Assembly: GCF_006546775.1 (NCBI RefSeq)
Contig: NZ_VICE01000017.1
Span: 1 to 64,000 of the forward strand
Length of the DNA: 64,000 nucleotides
DNA from: Marilutibacter aestuarii
Lineage (GTDB): Bacteria > Pseudomonadota > Gammaproteobacteria > Xanthomonadales > Xanthomonadaceae
Direction of reading: 5' to 3'
Below are positions 35,949 through 45,593 of this stretch, piece by piece (the stretch's first letter is position 1; every line of letters begins with the position of its first letter). The position numbers were made by a program, and so were the translations under genes. The notes below the pieces were generated by a model. The model saw only the letters and a list, made by a program, of their open reading frames with translations, searched no databases and was not told the origin of the DNA.

Positions 35949-37658
35949 ATGTGCTCGATCCTCGGAATCTTCGGCCTCCAACCCGGCGACGACATTCCCG
36001 CCCTGCGCCGCCAGGCCTTGGAGCAATCGCAACGCCAGCGGCATCGCGGCCCAGACTGGAGCGGTGTCTACATGGACGAGGGCGCGATCCTGGTGCATGA
36101 GCGCCTGGCCATCGTCGACCCGGCCGGCGGCGCCCAGCCGCTGCGCTCGGGGGACGGTGGCCTGGTGCTGGCGGTCAATGGCGAGATCTACAACCACCGC
36201 GAGCTCGAGCAGGCCCTGGCCAGGCCTTACGACTTCCAGACCGGCTCGGACTGCGAGGTGATCAACGCGCTGTATCGCGAGTCGGCGGCCGCGGACGACG
36301 ACATCGCCGCCTGGCTGGACCGCCTCAACGGTATCTTCGCCTTCGCCCTGTGGGACGCCGGGCGCAAGCGCTACCTCATCGCCCGCGATCCGATCGGCGT
36401 CTGTCCGCTGTACTGGGGCCACGATGCCGATGGCCGGGTATGCGTGGCCTCCGAGATGAAGGCCCTGGCGAGCACCTGCGCCGATGTCGCGCAATTCCCG
36501 CCCGGGCACTATTACGACAGCGAAGTCGGCGCGCTGGTGCGCTACTACCACCGGTCGTGGCGCGACCACGACACCACCCGCGGGGTCGAAGTCTCCCGCC
36601 AGGCCCTGCGCGAGGCCTTCGAGGAAGCCGTGCACCGCCAGTTGATGTGCGACGTGCCCTATGGCGTCCTGCTCTCCGGCGGCCTGGATTCCTCGCTGGT
36701 CGCCGCCGTCGCCGCCCGTTTCGCACGGCGGCGGATCGAGGAGGACGACGCCTCCGAGGCCTGGTGGCCGCGCCTGCATTCCTTCGCGATCGGCCTGGAG
36801 GGCTCCCCGGACCTGGCCGCGGCCGAAGTGGCCGCCGCGGCGCTGGGCACGGTCCACCACGGCTTCACCTATACCTTCGAAGAGGGGCTGGACGCGCTGC
36901 CGGAGGTGATCCGCCACATCGAGACCTACGACGTCACCACCATCCGCGCGTCCACGCCGATGTTCCTGCTCGCCCGGCGGATCAAGGCGATGGGCGTGAA
37001 GATGGTGCTGTCGGGCGAGGGCAGCGACGAGGTCTTCGGCGGCTACCTGTACTTCCACAAGGCACCGGACGCACGCGAGTTCCACGACGAGACGATCCGC
37101 AAGCTCGACGCCCTGCACAATTACGACTGCCTGCGCGCGAACAAGTCGATGATGGCCTGGGGCGTGGAGGGCCGCGTGCCCTTCCTCGACGTCGACTTCC
37201 TGGACGTGGCGATGTCGATGGACGCCCGGCACAAGATGGCTGGCACCGGTCCGGACGGACGCAGGCGGATGGAGAAGGCGATCCTGCGCGAGGCCTTCGA
37301 AGGTTACCTGCCCGACTCGATCCTCTGGCGTCAGAAGGAGCAGTTCAGCGACGGGGTGGGATACGGCTGGATCGACGGTCTACGCGACCATGCCGCCGCG
37401 CAGGTCAGCGATCGGGTCTTCGCCGCGGCTGCCAGCCGCTTCCCTGTCAATCCGCCGCAGACCAAGGAGGCCTATCTCTACCGCCACATCTTCGAGCAGT
37501 ACTTTCCCGGTCCCGCCTGCGCGGCAACGGTGCCCGGTGGCAAGTCGATCGCCTGCTCCTCGCCGGCGGCGATCGCGTGGGATGCCGCGTTCGCCGAGGC
37601 GGCCGACCCCTCCGGGCGTGCGGTCGCCGGCGTGCATGCGTCCGCGTTCGCGGCCTGA
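35949..37658 (+). CDS. asnB: asparagine synthase (glutamine-hydrolysing)
   Basis: Makes asparagine from aspartate, ATP and glutamine. The 569 residues start MCSILGIFG, so Cys2 becomes the N-terminal nucleophile of the glutaminase domain (about 1-200; RHRGPDWSG, LAVNGEIYNHREL, GIFAFALWD). The synthetase domain has the ATP pyrophosphatase loop SGGLDSS (243-249), VLSGEGSDEVFGGYLYF, VEGRVPFLD and WRQKEQFSDGVGYGWI. It has AAGGAA before the ATG. The leader upstream suggests control by charged tRNA-Asn. It converges on tpm with a 42-base gap. Confidence 0.97.
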   Translation: MCSILGIFGLQPGDDIPALRRQALEQSQRQRHRGPDWSGVYMDEGAILVHERLAIVDPAGGAQPLRSGDGGLVLAVNGEIYNHRELEQALARPYDFQTGSDCEVINALYRESAAADDDIAAWLDRLNGIFAFALWDAGRKRYLIARDPIGVCPLYWGHDADGRVCVASEMKALASTCADVAQFPPGHYYDSEVGALVRYYHRSWRDHDTTRGVEVSRQALREAFEEAVHRQLMCDVPYGVLLSGGLDSSLVAAVAARFARRRIEEDDASEAWWPRLHSFAIGLEGSPDLAAAEVAAAALGTVHHGFTYTFEEGLDALPEVIRHIETYDVTTIRASTPMFLLARRIKAMGVKMVLSGEGSDEVFGGYLYFHKAPDAREFHDETIRKLDALHNYDCLRANKSMMAWGVEGRVPFLDVDFLDVAMSMDARHKMAGTGPDGRRRMEKAILREAFEGYLPDSILWRQKEQFSDGVGYGWIDGLRDHAAAQVSDRVFAAAASRFPVNPPQTKEAYLYRHIFEQYFPGPACAATVPGGKSIACSSPAAIAWDAAFAEAADPSGRAVAGVHASAFAA

Positions 37659-37700
37659 GCGGGATCGGGGACGGGCCGTCGCGGGGCGCGGCGGCCGGCT

Positions 37701-38357
37701 TCAGTGGCGCTGCAGCCGGTAGGCCGCGGTCCACAGCGTGGTGACGCCCTCGTCGATGAAGCGCGGCTGTTCGGCCAGGATGTCCTGCCGCTGCAGCGAC
37801 TGGATCGACCAGTCTGCCGCGAACAGGGCGTCGATCTCGGCGGGCCCGACCGGGAAGGGCGGGCCTTGTTTCTCGTGCGGGGGGTATTCCAGGCTGACCA
37901 GCAGGCCGCGGCAACCGCGGGGCAGCCGGCCGTAGACTTCGCGGGCATAGCGCTGGCGAATCGCCGCGGGCAGGGCGATCAGGGCTGCGCGGTCGAACAC
38001 CGCCTCGCAGTCCGCGAGCAGCGCGGGATCGAGGTCGAACACGTCGCCGCAGACCAGCTCGATGTCGCCTGCCCGGTAGTGCCGGGCGGCACCGACGGAC
38101 TCGATCGCCGGTTCGAGGCCTTGCGCCTGGAAGAACTGCTCCACGGCGAGCGACGACAACTCCACGCCCAGCACGCGATGTCCACGCGCGGCCAGCCAGG
38201 CCATGTCCAGGGACTTGCCGGCCAGCGGCACGAACACCCGGCTGCGCGCCGGCAGCGCCAGCGCGGGCCAGTGTTCGACCAGCAGCGGCGTCGGCACGTC
38301 CTGGTGGAAGCCGATGCGTCCCTCCTGCCAGCGCTGGTGCCAGAAGTCGGCGTGCAT
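37701..38357 (-). CDS. tpm: thiopurine/chalcogen S-methyltransferase
   Basis: SAM-dependent methyltransferase of the TPMT family; bacterial members methylate thiopurines and selenium or tellurium oxyanions. The 218 residues begin MHADFWHQRWQEGRIGFHQDVPTPLL, with VFVPLAGKSLDMAWLAARGHRVLGVELS as the SAM-binding motif I region, DRAALIALP, and RFIDEGVTTLWTAAYRL. Length equals the Pseudomonas protein. parC ends 21 bases upstream on the same strand. Confidence 0.92.
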   Translation of the reverse strand: MHADFWHQRWQEGRIGFHQDVPTPLLVEHWPALALPARSRVFVPLAGKSLDMAWLAARGHRVLGVELSSLAVEQFFQAQGLEPAIESVGAARHYRAGDIELVCGDVFDLDPALLADCEAVFDRAALIALPAAIRQRYAREVYGRLPRGCRGLLVSLEYPPHEKQGPPFPVGPAEIDALFAADWSIQSLQRQDILAEQPRFIDEGVTTLWTAAYRLQRH

Positions 38358-38377
38358 GGTCGTCCCCGCCGCCCCGG

Positions 38378-40621
38378 CTACTCGACCGACAGGTCTTCGA
38401 CCTTCTGCCAGCCACGCGGCAGCAGGCCGCCACGGGTGGCACGGCTGCCGACGTAGGCGTCGAGGTCCTTCCACGACAGGCTCATGGTGCGTGCGCCGGA
38501 CTTCACGCTCAGCGTCGCGCCGGGCGCGACCACGGCGACGGCGACCACGCGCTCGGTGCCGAGCTTGGCCTTCGGGATGTCGATCAGCTTGTTGCCCTTG
38601 CCCTTGTCGAGCTCGGGCAGCTCCGCGACCGGGAACGCAAGCAGGTGGCCGGCCGTGGTGGCGACGACCACCCGGTCCTGCGCCACGTCGCCAACGGCCG
38701 CCGGTTGTATGACGCGCGCGCCGGGGGTCAGCGAGAGCATCGCCTTGCCCGCCTTGTTGCGGCTGGTGAGGTTCTCGAACCGGGTCACGAAGCCGTAGCC
38801 ATGGCTGGACGCCAGCACGAAGCGAGTGTCGTTGTCGCCGCTGGCGACGGCCTGGAACGAGGCGCCGGCCGCCGGCGAAAAGCGCCCGGTCAATGGCTCA
38901 CCGTTGCCGCGCGCCGATGGCAGCAAATGCACGATGGTCGAGTACGCGCGTCCCGTCGAGTCGAGGAACGCGACCTGCTGCGTGCTGCGGCTGCGCGCGG
39001 CGGCCAGCAGGGCATCGCCTTCGCGGTAGCTCAGCGCGGCCGCGTCGATATCGTGGCCCTTGGCCGCGCGCACCCAGCCCTTCTCGCTGACCACGACGGT
39101 CATCGGCTCACTGGGAACCAGGTCGGACTCCGACATGGCCTGGGCCGCGTCGCGCGCCACCAGCGGCGAACGGCGCGCGTCGCCGAACTTCTTCGCGTCG
39201 GCCAGCAGCTCGTCCTTGACGACCTTCTTCAGCCTGGCCTTGCTGCCCAGGGTGGCGATGAGCTTGTCGCGCTCGGCGTCGAGTTCGGCCTCTTCGCCGC
39301 GGATCTTCATTTCCTCCAGCCTCGCCAGCTGGCGCAGGCGGGTCTCGAGGATGTAGTCGGCCTGTTCCTCGCTCAGCTTGAAGCGCGCGATCAGCACCGG
39401 GCGCGGCTCGTCCTCGCTGCGGATGATCCGGATCACCTCGTCGAGGTTGAGGAAGGCCACCAGCAGGCCTTCGAGCAGGTGCAGGCGGCGCTCGACCTTG
39501 TCCAGGCGGTGCTTGAGCCGGCGGGTCACGGTGTCGGTGCGGAAGACCAGCCACTCCGACAGGAAGGCCTTCAGGCCCTTGACCTGCGGGCGGCCATCAA
39601 GCCCGATGACATTGAAGTTGACCCGGTAGCTCTTCTCCAGGTCGGTGGTGGCGAACAGGTGCCCCATCAGTTGTTCGACGTCCACGCGGTTGCTGCGCGG
39701 CACCAGCACGATGCGCGTCGGCGTGGCGTGGTCGGACTCATCGCGCAGGTCTTCCAGCCAGGGCAGCTTCTTGGCGCGCATCTGCGCGGCGATCTGTTCG
39801 ATCACCTTGCCCGGCGAGGCCTGGTAGGGCAGCGCGGTGACGACGATGTTGCCGCCTTCCTTCTCGTAGACGGCGCGCGCACGCACGCTGCCCAGGCCGG
39901 TCTCGTACATGGCGAGGAGATCGGCCCGTGGCGTGATGATCTCCGCTTCGGTCGGGTAGTCCGGCCCGAGCACGTGCTCGCACAGGTCGCGGGTGCTGGC
40001 GTCGGGATCGTCGAGGAGGCGCACGGTGGCGCTGACCACTTCGTTGAGGTTGTGCGGTGGCACGTCGGTGGCCATGCCCACGGCGATGCCGGTGGTGCCG
40101 TTGAGCATCAGGTGCGGCAGGCGCGCCGGCATCCAGGTCGGCTCTTCCAGGGTGCCGTCGAAGTTGGGCGTCCAGTCCACCGTGCCCTGGCCGAGCTCGC
40201 CCAGCAGGACCTCGGCGATGGGCGTGAGCTTGGACTCGGTGTAGCGCATCGCGGCGAACGACTTGGGGTCGTCGCTGGAGCCGAAGTTGCCCTGGCCCTC
40301 CACCAGCGGATAGCGGTACGAGAAGGGCTGGGCCATGAGGACCATGGCCTCGTAGCAGGCGCTGTCGCCGTGCGGGTGGTACTTGCCGATGACGTCGCCG
40401 ACGGTGCGCGCGGACTTCTTGGGCTTGGCGCCGGCATTGAGGCCCAGCTCGCTCATCGAGTAGATGATGCGGCGCTGCACCGGCTTGAGGCCATCGCCGA
40501 GGAAGGGCAGGGCGCGGTCGAGCACCACGTACATCGAGTAGTCGAGGTAGGCGCGCTCGGCGTATTCCTTCAGGGGAATCTGTTCGAAGCCATGGAATGC
40601 CGGACGTACGGTTTCGGTCAT
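38378..40621 (-). CDS. parC: DNA topoisomerase IV subunit A
   Basis: Decatenates daughter chromosomes with ParE. The 747 residues begin [33 protein letters not shown] in family style. The breakage-reunion domain has the catalytic Tyr127 in FAAMRYTES. The quinolone-resistance region reads [14 protein letters not shown], with Ser and Glu at the usual drug-contact positions, so no classic resistance change is seen. The C-terminal beta-propeller (about 500-747) is present. parE is not in the window. Confidence 0.97.
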   Translation of the reverse strand: MTETVRPAFHGFEQIPLKEYAERAYLDYSMYVVLDRALPFLGDGLKPVQRRIIYSMSELGLNAGAKPKKSARTVGDVIGKYHPHGDSACYEAMVLMAQPFSYRYPLVEGQGNFGSSDDPKSFAAMRYTESKLTPIAEVLLGELGQGTVDWTPNFDGTLEEPTWMPARLPHLMLNGTTGIAVGMATDVPPHNLNEVVSATVRLLDDPDASTRDLCEHVLGPDYPTEAEIITPRADLLAMYETGLGSVRARAVYEKEGGNIVVTALPYQASPGKVIEQIAAQMRAKKLPWLEDLRDESDHATPTRIVLVPRSNRVDVEQLMGHLFATTDLEKSYRVNFNVIGLDGRPQVKGLKAFLSEWLVFRTDTVTRRLKHRLDKVERRLHLLEGLLVAFLNLDEVIRIIRSEDEPRPVLIARFKLSEEQADYILETRLRQLARLEEMKIRGEEAELDAERDKLIATLGSKARLKKVVKDELLADAKKFGDARRSPLVARDAAQAMSESDLVPSEPMTVVVSEKGWVRAAKGHDIDAAALSYREGDALLAAARSRSTQQVAFLDSTGRAYSTIVHLLPSARGNGEPLTGRFSPAAGASFQAVASGDNDTRFVLASSHGYGFVTRFENLTSRNKAGKAMLSLTPGARVIQPAAVGDVAQDRVVVATTAGHLLAFPVAELPELDKGKGNKLIDIPKAKLGTERVVAVAVVAPGATLSVKSGARTMSLSWKDLDAYVGSRATRGGLLPRGWQKVEDLSVE

Positions 40622-40708
40622 GTGCGGGACGGTCTGTGAGGCAAGGGGACATTCTATCGGGCCGCCACCGCCGGTGGAGGTGGCGGAGGGGTGGCCGCGA
40701 CGGAGGGC

Positions 40709-41122
40709 TCAGCGGTGCAGGTCGCCGGCGGCTTCGGGCGGGTAGCGGATGGACAGCACGGCCAGCCGGACGTGGCGTCCCCCGGGCAGCGGCCAGTCAA
40801 TCGATTCGCCCACGCGCATCCCCAGCAGGGCGCTCCCGATCGGTGCGAGGATCGACACCCGGTCCATGCTGCCGTCGGCGTCGCGCGGATAGACCAGGGT
40901 CATTTCGCGTTCCGCGCCACTGTCTTCGTCGCGGAAGCGCGCGGTCGAGTTCATGCTGATCACGTCGGCCGGCACTGCGTCGGGTTCGACGACCTCGGCG
41001 CGCGCGAGTTCGGCTTCCAGGGCCGATGTATCGACGCCGGCCGGCTGCGTTTCGAGCAGCGCTTCGATTCGCTGCACGTCCAGGCGGGAGAGGACCAGGG
41101 GCGGGGGGATGGGGCGGGTCAT
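40709..41122 (-). CDS. rnk: nucleoside diphosphate kinase regulator, GreA/GreB-like
   Basis: Rnk-type protein of 137 residues from MTRPIPPPLVLSRLDVQRIEALL. It has a short N-terminal helical part and a C-terminal FKBP-like Gre domain (VISMNSTARFRDEDSGAEREMTLVYP, ILAPIGSALLGMRVGESIDWPLPGG). Rnk lacks the long Gre coiled coil; it binds RNA polymerase and affects nucleotide pools in E. coli. An ATG 11 codons earlier (41155) is less likely. Single gene, with 87 bases to parC. Confidence 0.85.
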   Translation of the reverse strand: MTRPIPPPLVLSRLDVQRIEALLETQPAGVDTSALEAELARAEVVEPDAVPADVISMNSTARFRDEDSGAEREMTLVYPRDADGSMDRVSILAPIGSALLGMRVGESIDWPLPGGRHVRLAVLSIRYPPEAAGDLHR

Positions 41123-41385
41123 GGGGGGGCTCCAATACAGGACGGGCGGTGCCATGCCAGGCGCCGCCCGTGGAAGGTCGTTGAACCCCGACCATAGCCC
41201 CGGCCCACGCGTGCGGCAAGCGCGTGGCGAGGTGCGTGGACCAGTGGTTCATGACCGCACCGCGCATCCTTGCGGCGGGCCTCCAGGGGCGGCTGCGCGG
41301 AAGAAAAAAATTCTTCGCGGGGCATTGACAAGCCGGGCGACCCAACGCAACATACGCGGCTCGCACTGCTGCTGCAGCGCGATTT

Positions 41386-41472
41386 GCCCAGGTGGCGGAA
41401 TTGGTAGACGCACTAGCTTCAGGTGCTAGCGGGGGCAACTCCGTGGAGGTTCGAGTCCTCTCCTGGGCACCA
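41386..41472 (+). tRNA. tRNA-Leu (anticodon CAG)
   Basis: An 87-base gene with encoded CCA. The acceptor stem GCCCAGG pairs with CCTGGGC. The anticodon stem-loop CTAGC TTCAGGT GCTAG gives anticodon CAG. A long variable arm (GGGGGCAACTCC) marks class II, and GGTTCGAGTCC is the T arm. The determinant pattern fits leucine. An intrinsic terminator follows. Confidence 0.96.
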
Positions 41473-41509
41473 TACATTTCGCACTGGCACTACCAGCCAG
41501 GCGACAGGA

Positions 41510-41536
41510 AACCCCGCCCCGCGCGGGGTTTTTTGT
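41510..41536 (+). terminator. terminator after tRNA-Leu
   Basis: AACCCCGC / GCGGGGTT stem (41510-41530) followed by TTTTTTG. It ends the tRNA transcript 38 bases after the CCA. Confidence 0.88.
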
Positions 41537-41874
41537 ATCCCGACCCCGGCTCGGCCCGCGTGCCGGTCCGCCGGCTTCACCTCCGGTCCATGTGGCCGGG
41601 TCCACAGTGGCTCCAGCGGACAGGCGCTCGCGCCTGAGCCAAGGCGGTCACGACCCCTGGCATCCGCCCGGGCCGACGTGCCTTCCAACGCCTGCGCCGC
41701 GCCCGATCGCCGCCGCCGGCAGCGTGTCCCGCCTCATGCGGCGCGCGTCTCGACGCCCCACGATCCATGGCCCGCCCTCGCGTCCGGGCCGTCCTCGCCA
41801 CGCGCCGTACCGGCCGACGTGGCCCATTCCTCCTGCTGACGCCGGCTTCAGGCCGGTGTGCGACTATTGCCCAT
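41537..41874. other. gene-free interval before rnr
   Basis: No credible gene in about 340 bases. GACTAT (41861-41866) lies 8 bases before the rnr ATG and could be a -10 box giving a leaderless rnr mRNA, but no good -35 is seen. No repeat or riboswitch was recognised. Confidence 0.4.
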
Positions 41875-44322
41875 ATGACCAAGAAACCGACATCGCGCGG
41901 TAAATCCAAGGCCGCCTCCCAGGCGGACACACCCGGCGCCAAGCGTGGCGCCGCCAGTGGCCAGAAGGCCGGCAAGTCCCCGAAATCCAAGCGACCCGGG
42001 TGGATGCCCGAGCCACCGCCCAAGGGCTTCAAGCCGCGCGGCGCGTCCAGGCCGTCCGGCAGCGCCCTCAAGCCGGTCGAGGCCCCGGGCCGGCACGACC
42101 CACACGCCGCGCGCGAGGCCGCGCGCTATGAGAATCCGATCGCCAGCCGGGAAATGATCCTCGGCCTGCTGGTCGCCGCCGACGGCCCGATGTCGGGCGA
42201 GGCACTCGCCGCCCGCCTCTCGCTGGAGGAGGGCGACCGGCTCGACGCGCTCAACGCCCGCCTGCGGGCCATGGTGCGCGACGGCCAGTTGCTGCAGAAC
42301 CGCAAGGGGGACTATGCGCCCGCCGAGCAGATGGACCTGGTCCCGGGCGTGGTGATCGCCAATCCGGACGGCTTCGGCTTCCTGCGCCCGGATGCCGGTG
42401 GCGACGACCTGTTCCTGCCGCCTTACGAGATGCGGAAGGCCATGCATGGCGACCGCGTGCTGGCCAGCGTCACCGGCATGGACCGCCGGGGCCGTCGCGA
42501 AGGCGCGATCGTCGAGGTGCTCGAGCGCCGCCTCAACCGCCTTATCGGCCGCTTCACCGAAGAGGCGGGCATCAGTTACGTGGTCCCCGACGATCCGCGC
42601 ATCCAGCGCAACGTCATGATCCCCGCCGAGGCACGGGGCGAGGCCCGTGCCGGACAGCTGGTGGTCGCCGAGATCACCCAGCCGGCGGATGCCCGGCGAC
42701 CGCCGATAGGACGCATCCTCACCGTGCTCGGCGAGCGCCTGACCGCCTCGCTGGCGGTGCAGGCCGCGCTGCATGCCCACGACATCCCGCACGAGTTCCC
42801 GCAGGAAGTGCTCGACCAGGCCGCCGCAGTCCCGCTGGAGGTCGACGCGACCACGGCGTCGGCGCGGGTCGACATCCGCGCGCTGCCGCTGGTGACCATC
42901 GACGGCGAGGACGCCAAGGACTTCGACGACGCGGTCTGGTGCGAACCCAACCGCGACGGCTTCCGCCTGGTGGTGGCGATCGCCGACGTCTCGCACTACG
43001 TCAGGCCGGGCAGTCCGCTCGACGACGAGGCGCAGCTGCGCGCCACCTCGGTCTATTTCCCCGGCTTCGTCGTGCCGATGCTGCCGGAGACCCTGTCGAA
43101 CGGCATCTGCTCGCTCAAGCCGAAGGTCGACCGCCTGTGCTTCGTCTGCGACATGCAGGTGGACCGCGACGGCGAAGTGACCGACTCGCGCTTCTACGAA
43201 GCGGTGATGCATTCGCACGCCCGCCTGACCTATACCCAGGTGTGGAACGCGGTGGGCGAGGGCATCCCCGACGAGGACCACGCCGCGGCGCTGGCGACCG
43301 TCGGCGACCTGTTGCCCCAGGTGCAGCGCCTGCACCAGCTCTACGCCATCCTCGCCAAGGCGCGCGCGCGCCGCGGCGCGATCGAGTTCGAGAGCAGCGA
43401 AGTGCGCTTCGTGCTCGACAACACCGGCGACGTCGTCCAGGCCGGCATGCTCCAGCGCAACGATGCGCACAAGCTGATCGAGGAATGCATGATCGCGGCC
43501 AACGTGGAGGCGGCGCGCTTCCTGCTGTCGCGCGAGGTGCCCGCGCCGTACCGCATCCACGAGCGTCCGCCGGAACAGAAGTACGCCGACCTGCAGGAGT
43601 TCCTGAAGGAGTTCAAGCTGCGCATGCCGCCGTGGCCGAAAGTGCAGCCGCGCGACTTCACCAACCTGCTCAGGAAGATCCGCGAGCGGCCCGACGCGAC
43701 CCTGCTGGAGTCGGTGCTGCTGCGCAGCCAGAGCCTGGCGGTGTACTCGCCCGACAACCAGGGCCATTTCGGCCTCGCGCTGGAGGCGTACGCCCACTTC
43801 ACCTCGCCGATCCGACGCTATCCGGACCTCATGGTCCACCGCGCGATCAAGCACGCCCTGTCCGGCGCGGCGGCCGAGAAGTTCATCTATGCGCCCAGCC
43901 AGATGGCGGCCCTGTCGCTGCAGTGCTCGGAACGGTCTCGCCGCGCCGACGAGGCCCAGCGCGAAGTCGACGAGCGCTATCGCGCGGCCTGGATGGAAAA
44001 GCACGTGGGCGGCGAGTTCGCCGGCGTCATCAGCGGCGTGACCAGCTTCGGCCTGTTCGTGGAGCTGGACGAGTCCAAGGTCAACGGCCTGGTCCACGTC
44101 ACCCAGCTGCCGAACGACTTCTACCACTTCGATCCGATCCGCAAGACCCTGACGGGCGAGCGCTCCGGCCGTGAGTTCCGCCTCGGCGACCGCGTCGAGA
44201 TCGTGGTGATGAAGGCCAGCGTGGAGGATCGCAAGATCGACTTCCGCCTGGCCGAGGCGCGCGGCGTGCGCCCGCCGCCCCCCCGCGGCCAGCCCGCCAG
44301 GCGCGGCAAGCAGAAGTACTGA
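41875..44322 (+). CDS. rnr: ribonuclease R
   Basis: Processive 3'-5' exoribonuclease that degrades structured RNA and takes part in rRNA and tmRNA quality control. The 815 residues have a basic, low-complexity N-terminus (MTKKPTSRGKSKAAS...), a winged-helix region (about 85-150), cold-shock OB domains, the RNB catalytic domain (LVTIDGEDAKDFDDAVWCE with metal-binding Asp, then HAHFTSPIRRYPDL-like AYAHFTSPIRRYPDLMVH) and a C-terminal S1 domain (ISGVTSFGLFVELDESKVNGLVHV). The next gene rlmB is 70 bases on, as in E. coli. Confidence 0.96.
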   Translation: MTKKPTSRGKSKAASQADTPGAKRGAASGQKAGKSPKSKRPGWMPEPPPKGFKPRGASRPSGSALKPVEAPGRHDPHAAREAARYENPIASREMILGLLVAADGPMSGEALAARLSLEEGDRLDALNARLRAMVRDGQLLQNRKGDYAPAEQMDLVPGVVIANPDGFGFLRPDAGGDDLFLPPYEMRKAMHGDRVLASVTGMDRRGRREGAIVEVLERRLNRLIGRFTEEAGISYVVPDDPRIQRNVMIPAEARGEARAGQLVVAEITQPADARRPPIGRILTVLGERLTASLAVQAALHAHDIPHEFPQEVLDQAAAVPLEVDATTASARVDIRALPLVTIDGEDAKDFDDAVWCEPNRDGFRLVVAIADVSHYVRPGSPLDDEAQLRATSVYFPGFVVPMLPETLSNGICSLKPKVDRLCFVCDMQVDRDGEVTDSRFYEAVMHSHARLTYTQVWNAVGEGIPDEDHAAALATVGDLLPQVQRLHQLYAILAKARARRGAIEFESSEVRFVLDNTGDVVQAGMLQRNDAHKLIEECMIAANVEAARFLLSREVPAPYRIHERPPEQKYADLQEFLKEFKLRMPPWPKVQPRDFTNLLRKIRERPDATLLESVLLRSQSLAVYSPDNQGHFGLALEAYAHFTSPIRRYPDLMVHRAIKHALSGAAAEKFIYAPSQMAALSLQCSERSRRADEAQREVDERYRAAWMEKHVGGEFAGVISGVTSFGLFVELDESKVNGLVHVTQLPNDFYHFDPIRKTLTGERSGREFRLGDRVEIVVMKASVEDRKIDFRLAEARGVRPPPPRGQPARRGKQKY

Positions 44323-44392
44323 CGCTGCGGGCAGGCGTCGGCGGCCGCGGCCGCCGGCGCTACAATGGGCGCCCCCCGGACACCTCGTTCCC

Positions 44393-45160
44393 ATGAGCCA
44401 GAAACAATGGATCGCCGGCATCAACGCCGTCGCCGCCGCGATCGAACACGACGCCGACAATGTCCGTGAAGTGCTGATCGAAGCGGGCGCGAAGAACCCG
44501 CGCCTGGCCGAGATCGAAACCGCGGCCCGCCGCCGCGACATCGACGTGCGCCGCGTTGCCCAGCAGGCGCTCGACGGCGTCGCCGGTGGCCTGCGCCACC
44601 AGGGCGCGGTGGCGCGCTATGCCGCCGCGAAGACCTGGAACGAGAACGAACTGCAGGGCCTGGTGGAGGCCGCCGAAGGACGCGCCCTGCTGCTCGTGCT
44701 TGATGGCGTGCAGGACCCGCACAACCTCGGTGCCTGTCTGCGCAGCGCCGCCGCCGCCGGCGCCACCGCGGTGCTGATCCCCAAGGACAAGGCGGTGCAG
44801 GTCAACGCGACCGTGCGCAAGACCTCGGCGGGCGCGGCCGACCGCGTGCCCGTCGTCCCGGTGACCAACCTGGCCCGCGCCATGCGCGACCTGCAGAAGC
44901 TGGGCGTGTGGCTGTACGGGCTGGCCGGCGAGGCCAGTGCATCGCTGTACGACCTGGACCTGCGCGGCAACGTCGCCCTGGTGCTGGGCGGCGAGGGCGA
45001 CGGCCTGCGCCGGCTGACGCGCGAGAACTGCGACCAGCTGGTCAACATCCCGATGCCCGGCGCGGACGCCGAGGGCGGCGTCGAGAGCCTGAACGTTTCG
45101 GTAGCCAGTGGCGTGAGCCTGTTCGAAGCGGTGCGCCAGCGCCATGCCCGCGTGAAATAA
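44393..45160 (+). CDS. rlmB: 23S rRNA (guanosine 2251-2'-O)-methyltransferase
   Basis: SPOUT-family methyltransferase that modifies G2251 in the ribosomal P-site loop. The 255 residues have an N-terminal substrate-binding domain (WIAGINAVAAAIEHDADNVREVLIE) and the knotted catalytic domain (LVLDGVQDPHNLGACLRSAAAAG, ALVLGGEGDGLRRLTRENCD, IPMPGADAEGGVESLNVSVASGVSLFE). The rnr-rlmB pairing supports the assignment over other TrmH paralogues. Confidence 0.94.
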   Translation: MSQKQWIAGINAVAAAIEHDADNVREVLIEAGAKNPRLAEIETAARRRDIDVRRVAQQALDGVAGGLRHQGAVARYAAAKTWNENELQGLVEAAEGRALLLVLDGVQDPHNLGACLRSAAAAGATAVLIPKDKAVQVNATVRKTSAGAADRVPVVPVTNLARAMRDLQKLGVWLYGLAGEASASLYDLDLRGNVALVLGGEGDGLRRLTRENCDQLVNIPMPGADAEGGVESLNVSVASGVSLFEAVRQRHARVK

Positions 45161-45161
45161 T
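45153..45161 (+). promoter_or_regulatory. possible extended -10 for sugE transcript
   Basis: TGAAATAAT (45153-45161) reads TGn plus AATAAT across the end of rlmB and would start RNA at about 45168, just before the riboswitch. The -35 region is poor, so it would rely on the extended -10. Confidence 0.4.
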
Positions 45162-45178
45162 CGACTCACTCGAACGCG

Positions 45179-45221
45179 GCGGGGACGACCCCGCGACGCC
45201 ATCGCACCCGGGGACGGCCCC
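45179..45221 (+). promoter_or_regulatory. guanidine-II riboswitch (mini-ykkC)
   Basis: Two small hairpins with ACGR tetraloops: GCGGGG-ACGA-CCCCGC (45179-45194) and GGGG-ACGG-CCCC (45210-45221), 15 bases apart. This is the defining architecture of the guanidine-II riboswitch. It lies 20 bases before the AAGGAG Shine-Dalgarno of a SugE/Gdx gene, its commonest partner. Ligand binding by both loops would be expected to raise translation. Confidence 0.92.
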
Positions 45222-45256
45222 ACGAACGCCCGCCAAGGGCGCAAGGAGTCGCCACC

Positions 45257-45574
45257 ATGTCCTGGATCATCCTCTTCGTCGCCGGTTTGCTCGAGATCGG
45301 CTGGGCCATCGGCCTGAAGTACACCGAAGGGTTCACCCGCTTCTGGCCATCGGTCGGCACCGCTGCCGCGATGCTGGCCAGCGTCGGCCTGCTCGGCCTG
45401 GCGATGAAGTCCCTGCCGGTCGGCACCGCCTACGCGGTCTGGGTTGGCGTGGGCGCGGTGGGTACGGTCATCCTGGGCGTGGTCCTGTTCGACGAACCGA
45501 TGAACCTGCTGCGCGGCGCCAGCGTCCTGTTGATCGTCGCGGGCCTGGTCGGCCTGAAGCTGGCGACGCCCTGA
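45257..45574 (+). CDS. sugE: guanidinium exporter, SMR family (SugE/Gdx)
   Basis: Small multidrug-resistance protein that exports guanidinium in exchange for protons as a dual-topology dimer. The 105 residues form four membrane helices. The essential glutamate is E13 ([17 protein letters not shown]), with the Gdx-type [12 protein letters not shown] and W..GVGAVGT motifs. The start ATG has AAGGAG 9 bases upstream. The guanidine-II riboswitch upstream supports guanidinium rather than drug export. The product can also be called gdx. Confidence 0.94.
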   Translation: MSWIILFVAGLLEIGWAIGLKYTEGFTRFWPSVGTAAAMLASVGLLGLAMKSLPVGTAYAVWVGVGAVGTVILGVVLFDEPMNLLRGASVLLIVAGLVGLKLATP

Positions 45575-45593
45575 GCGCGCCTGCGGGCCCCGC

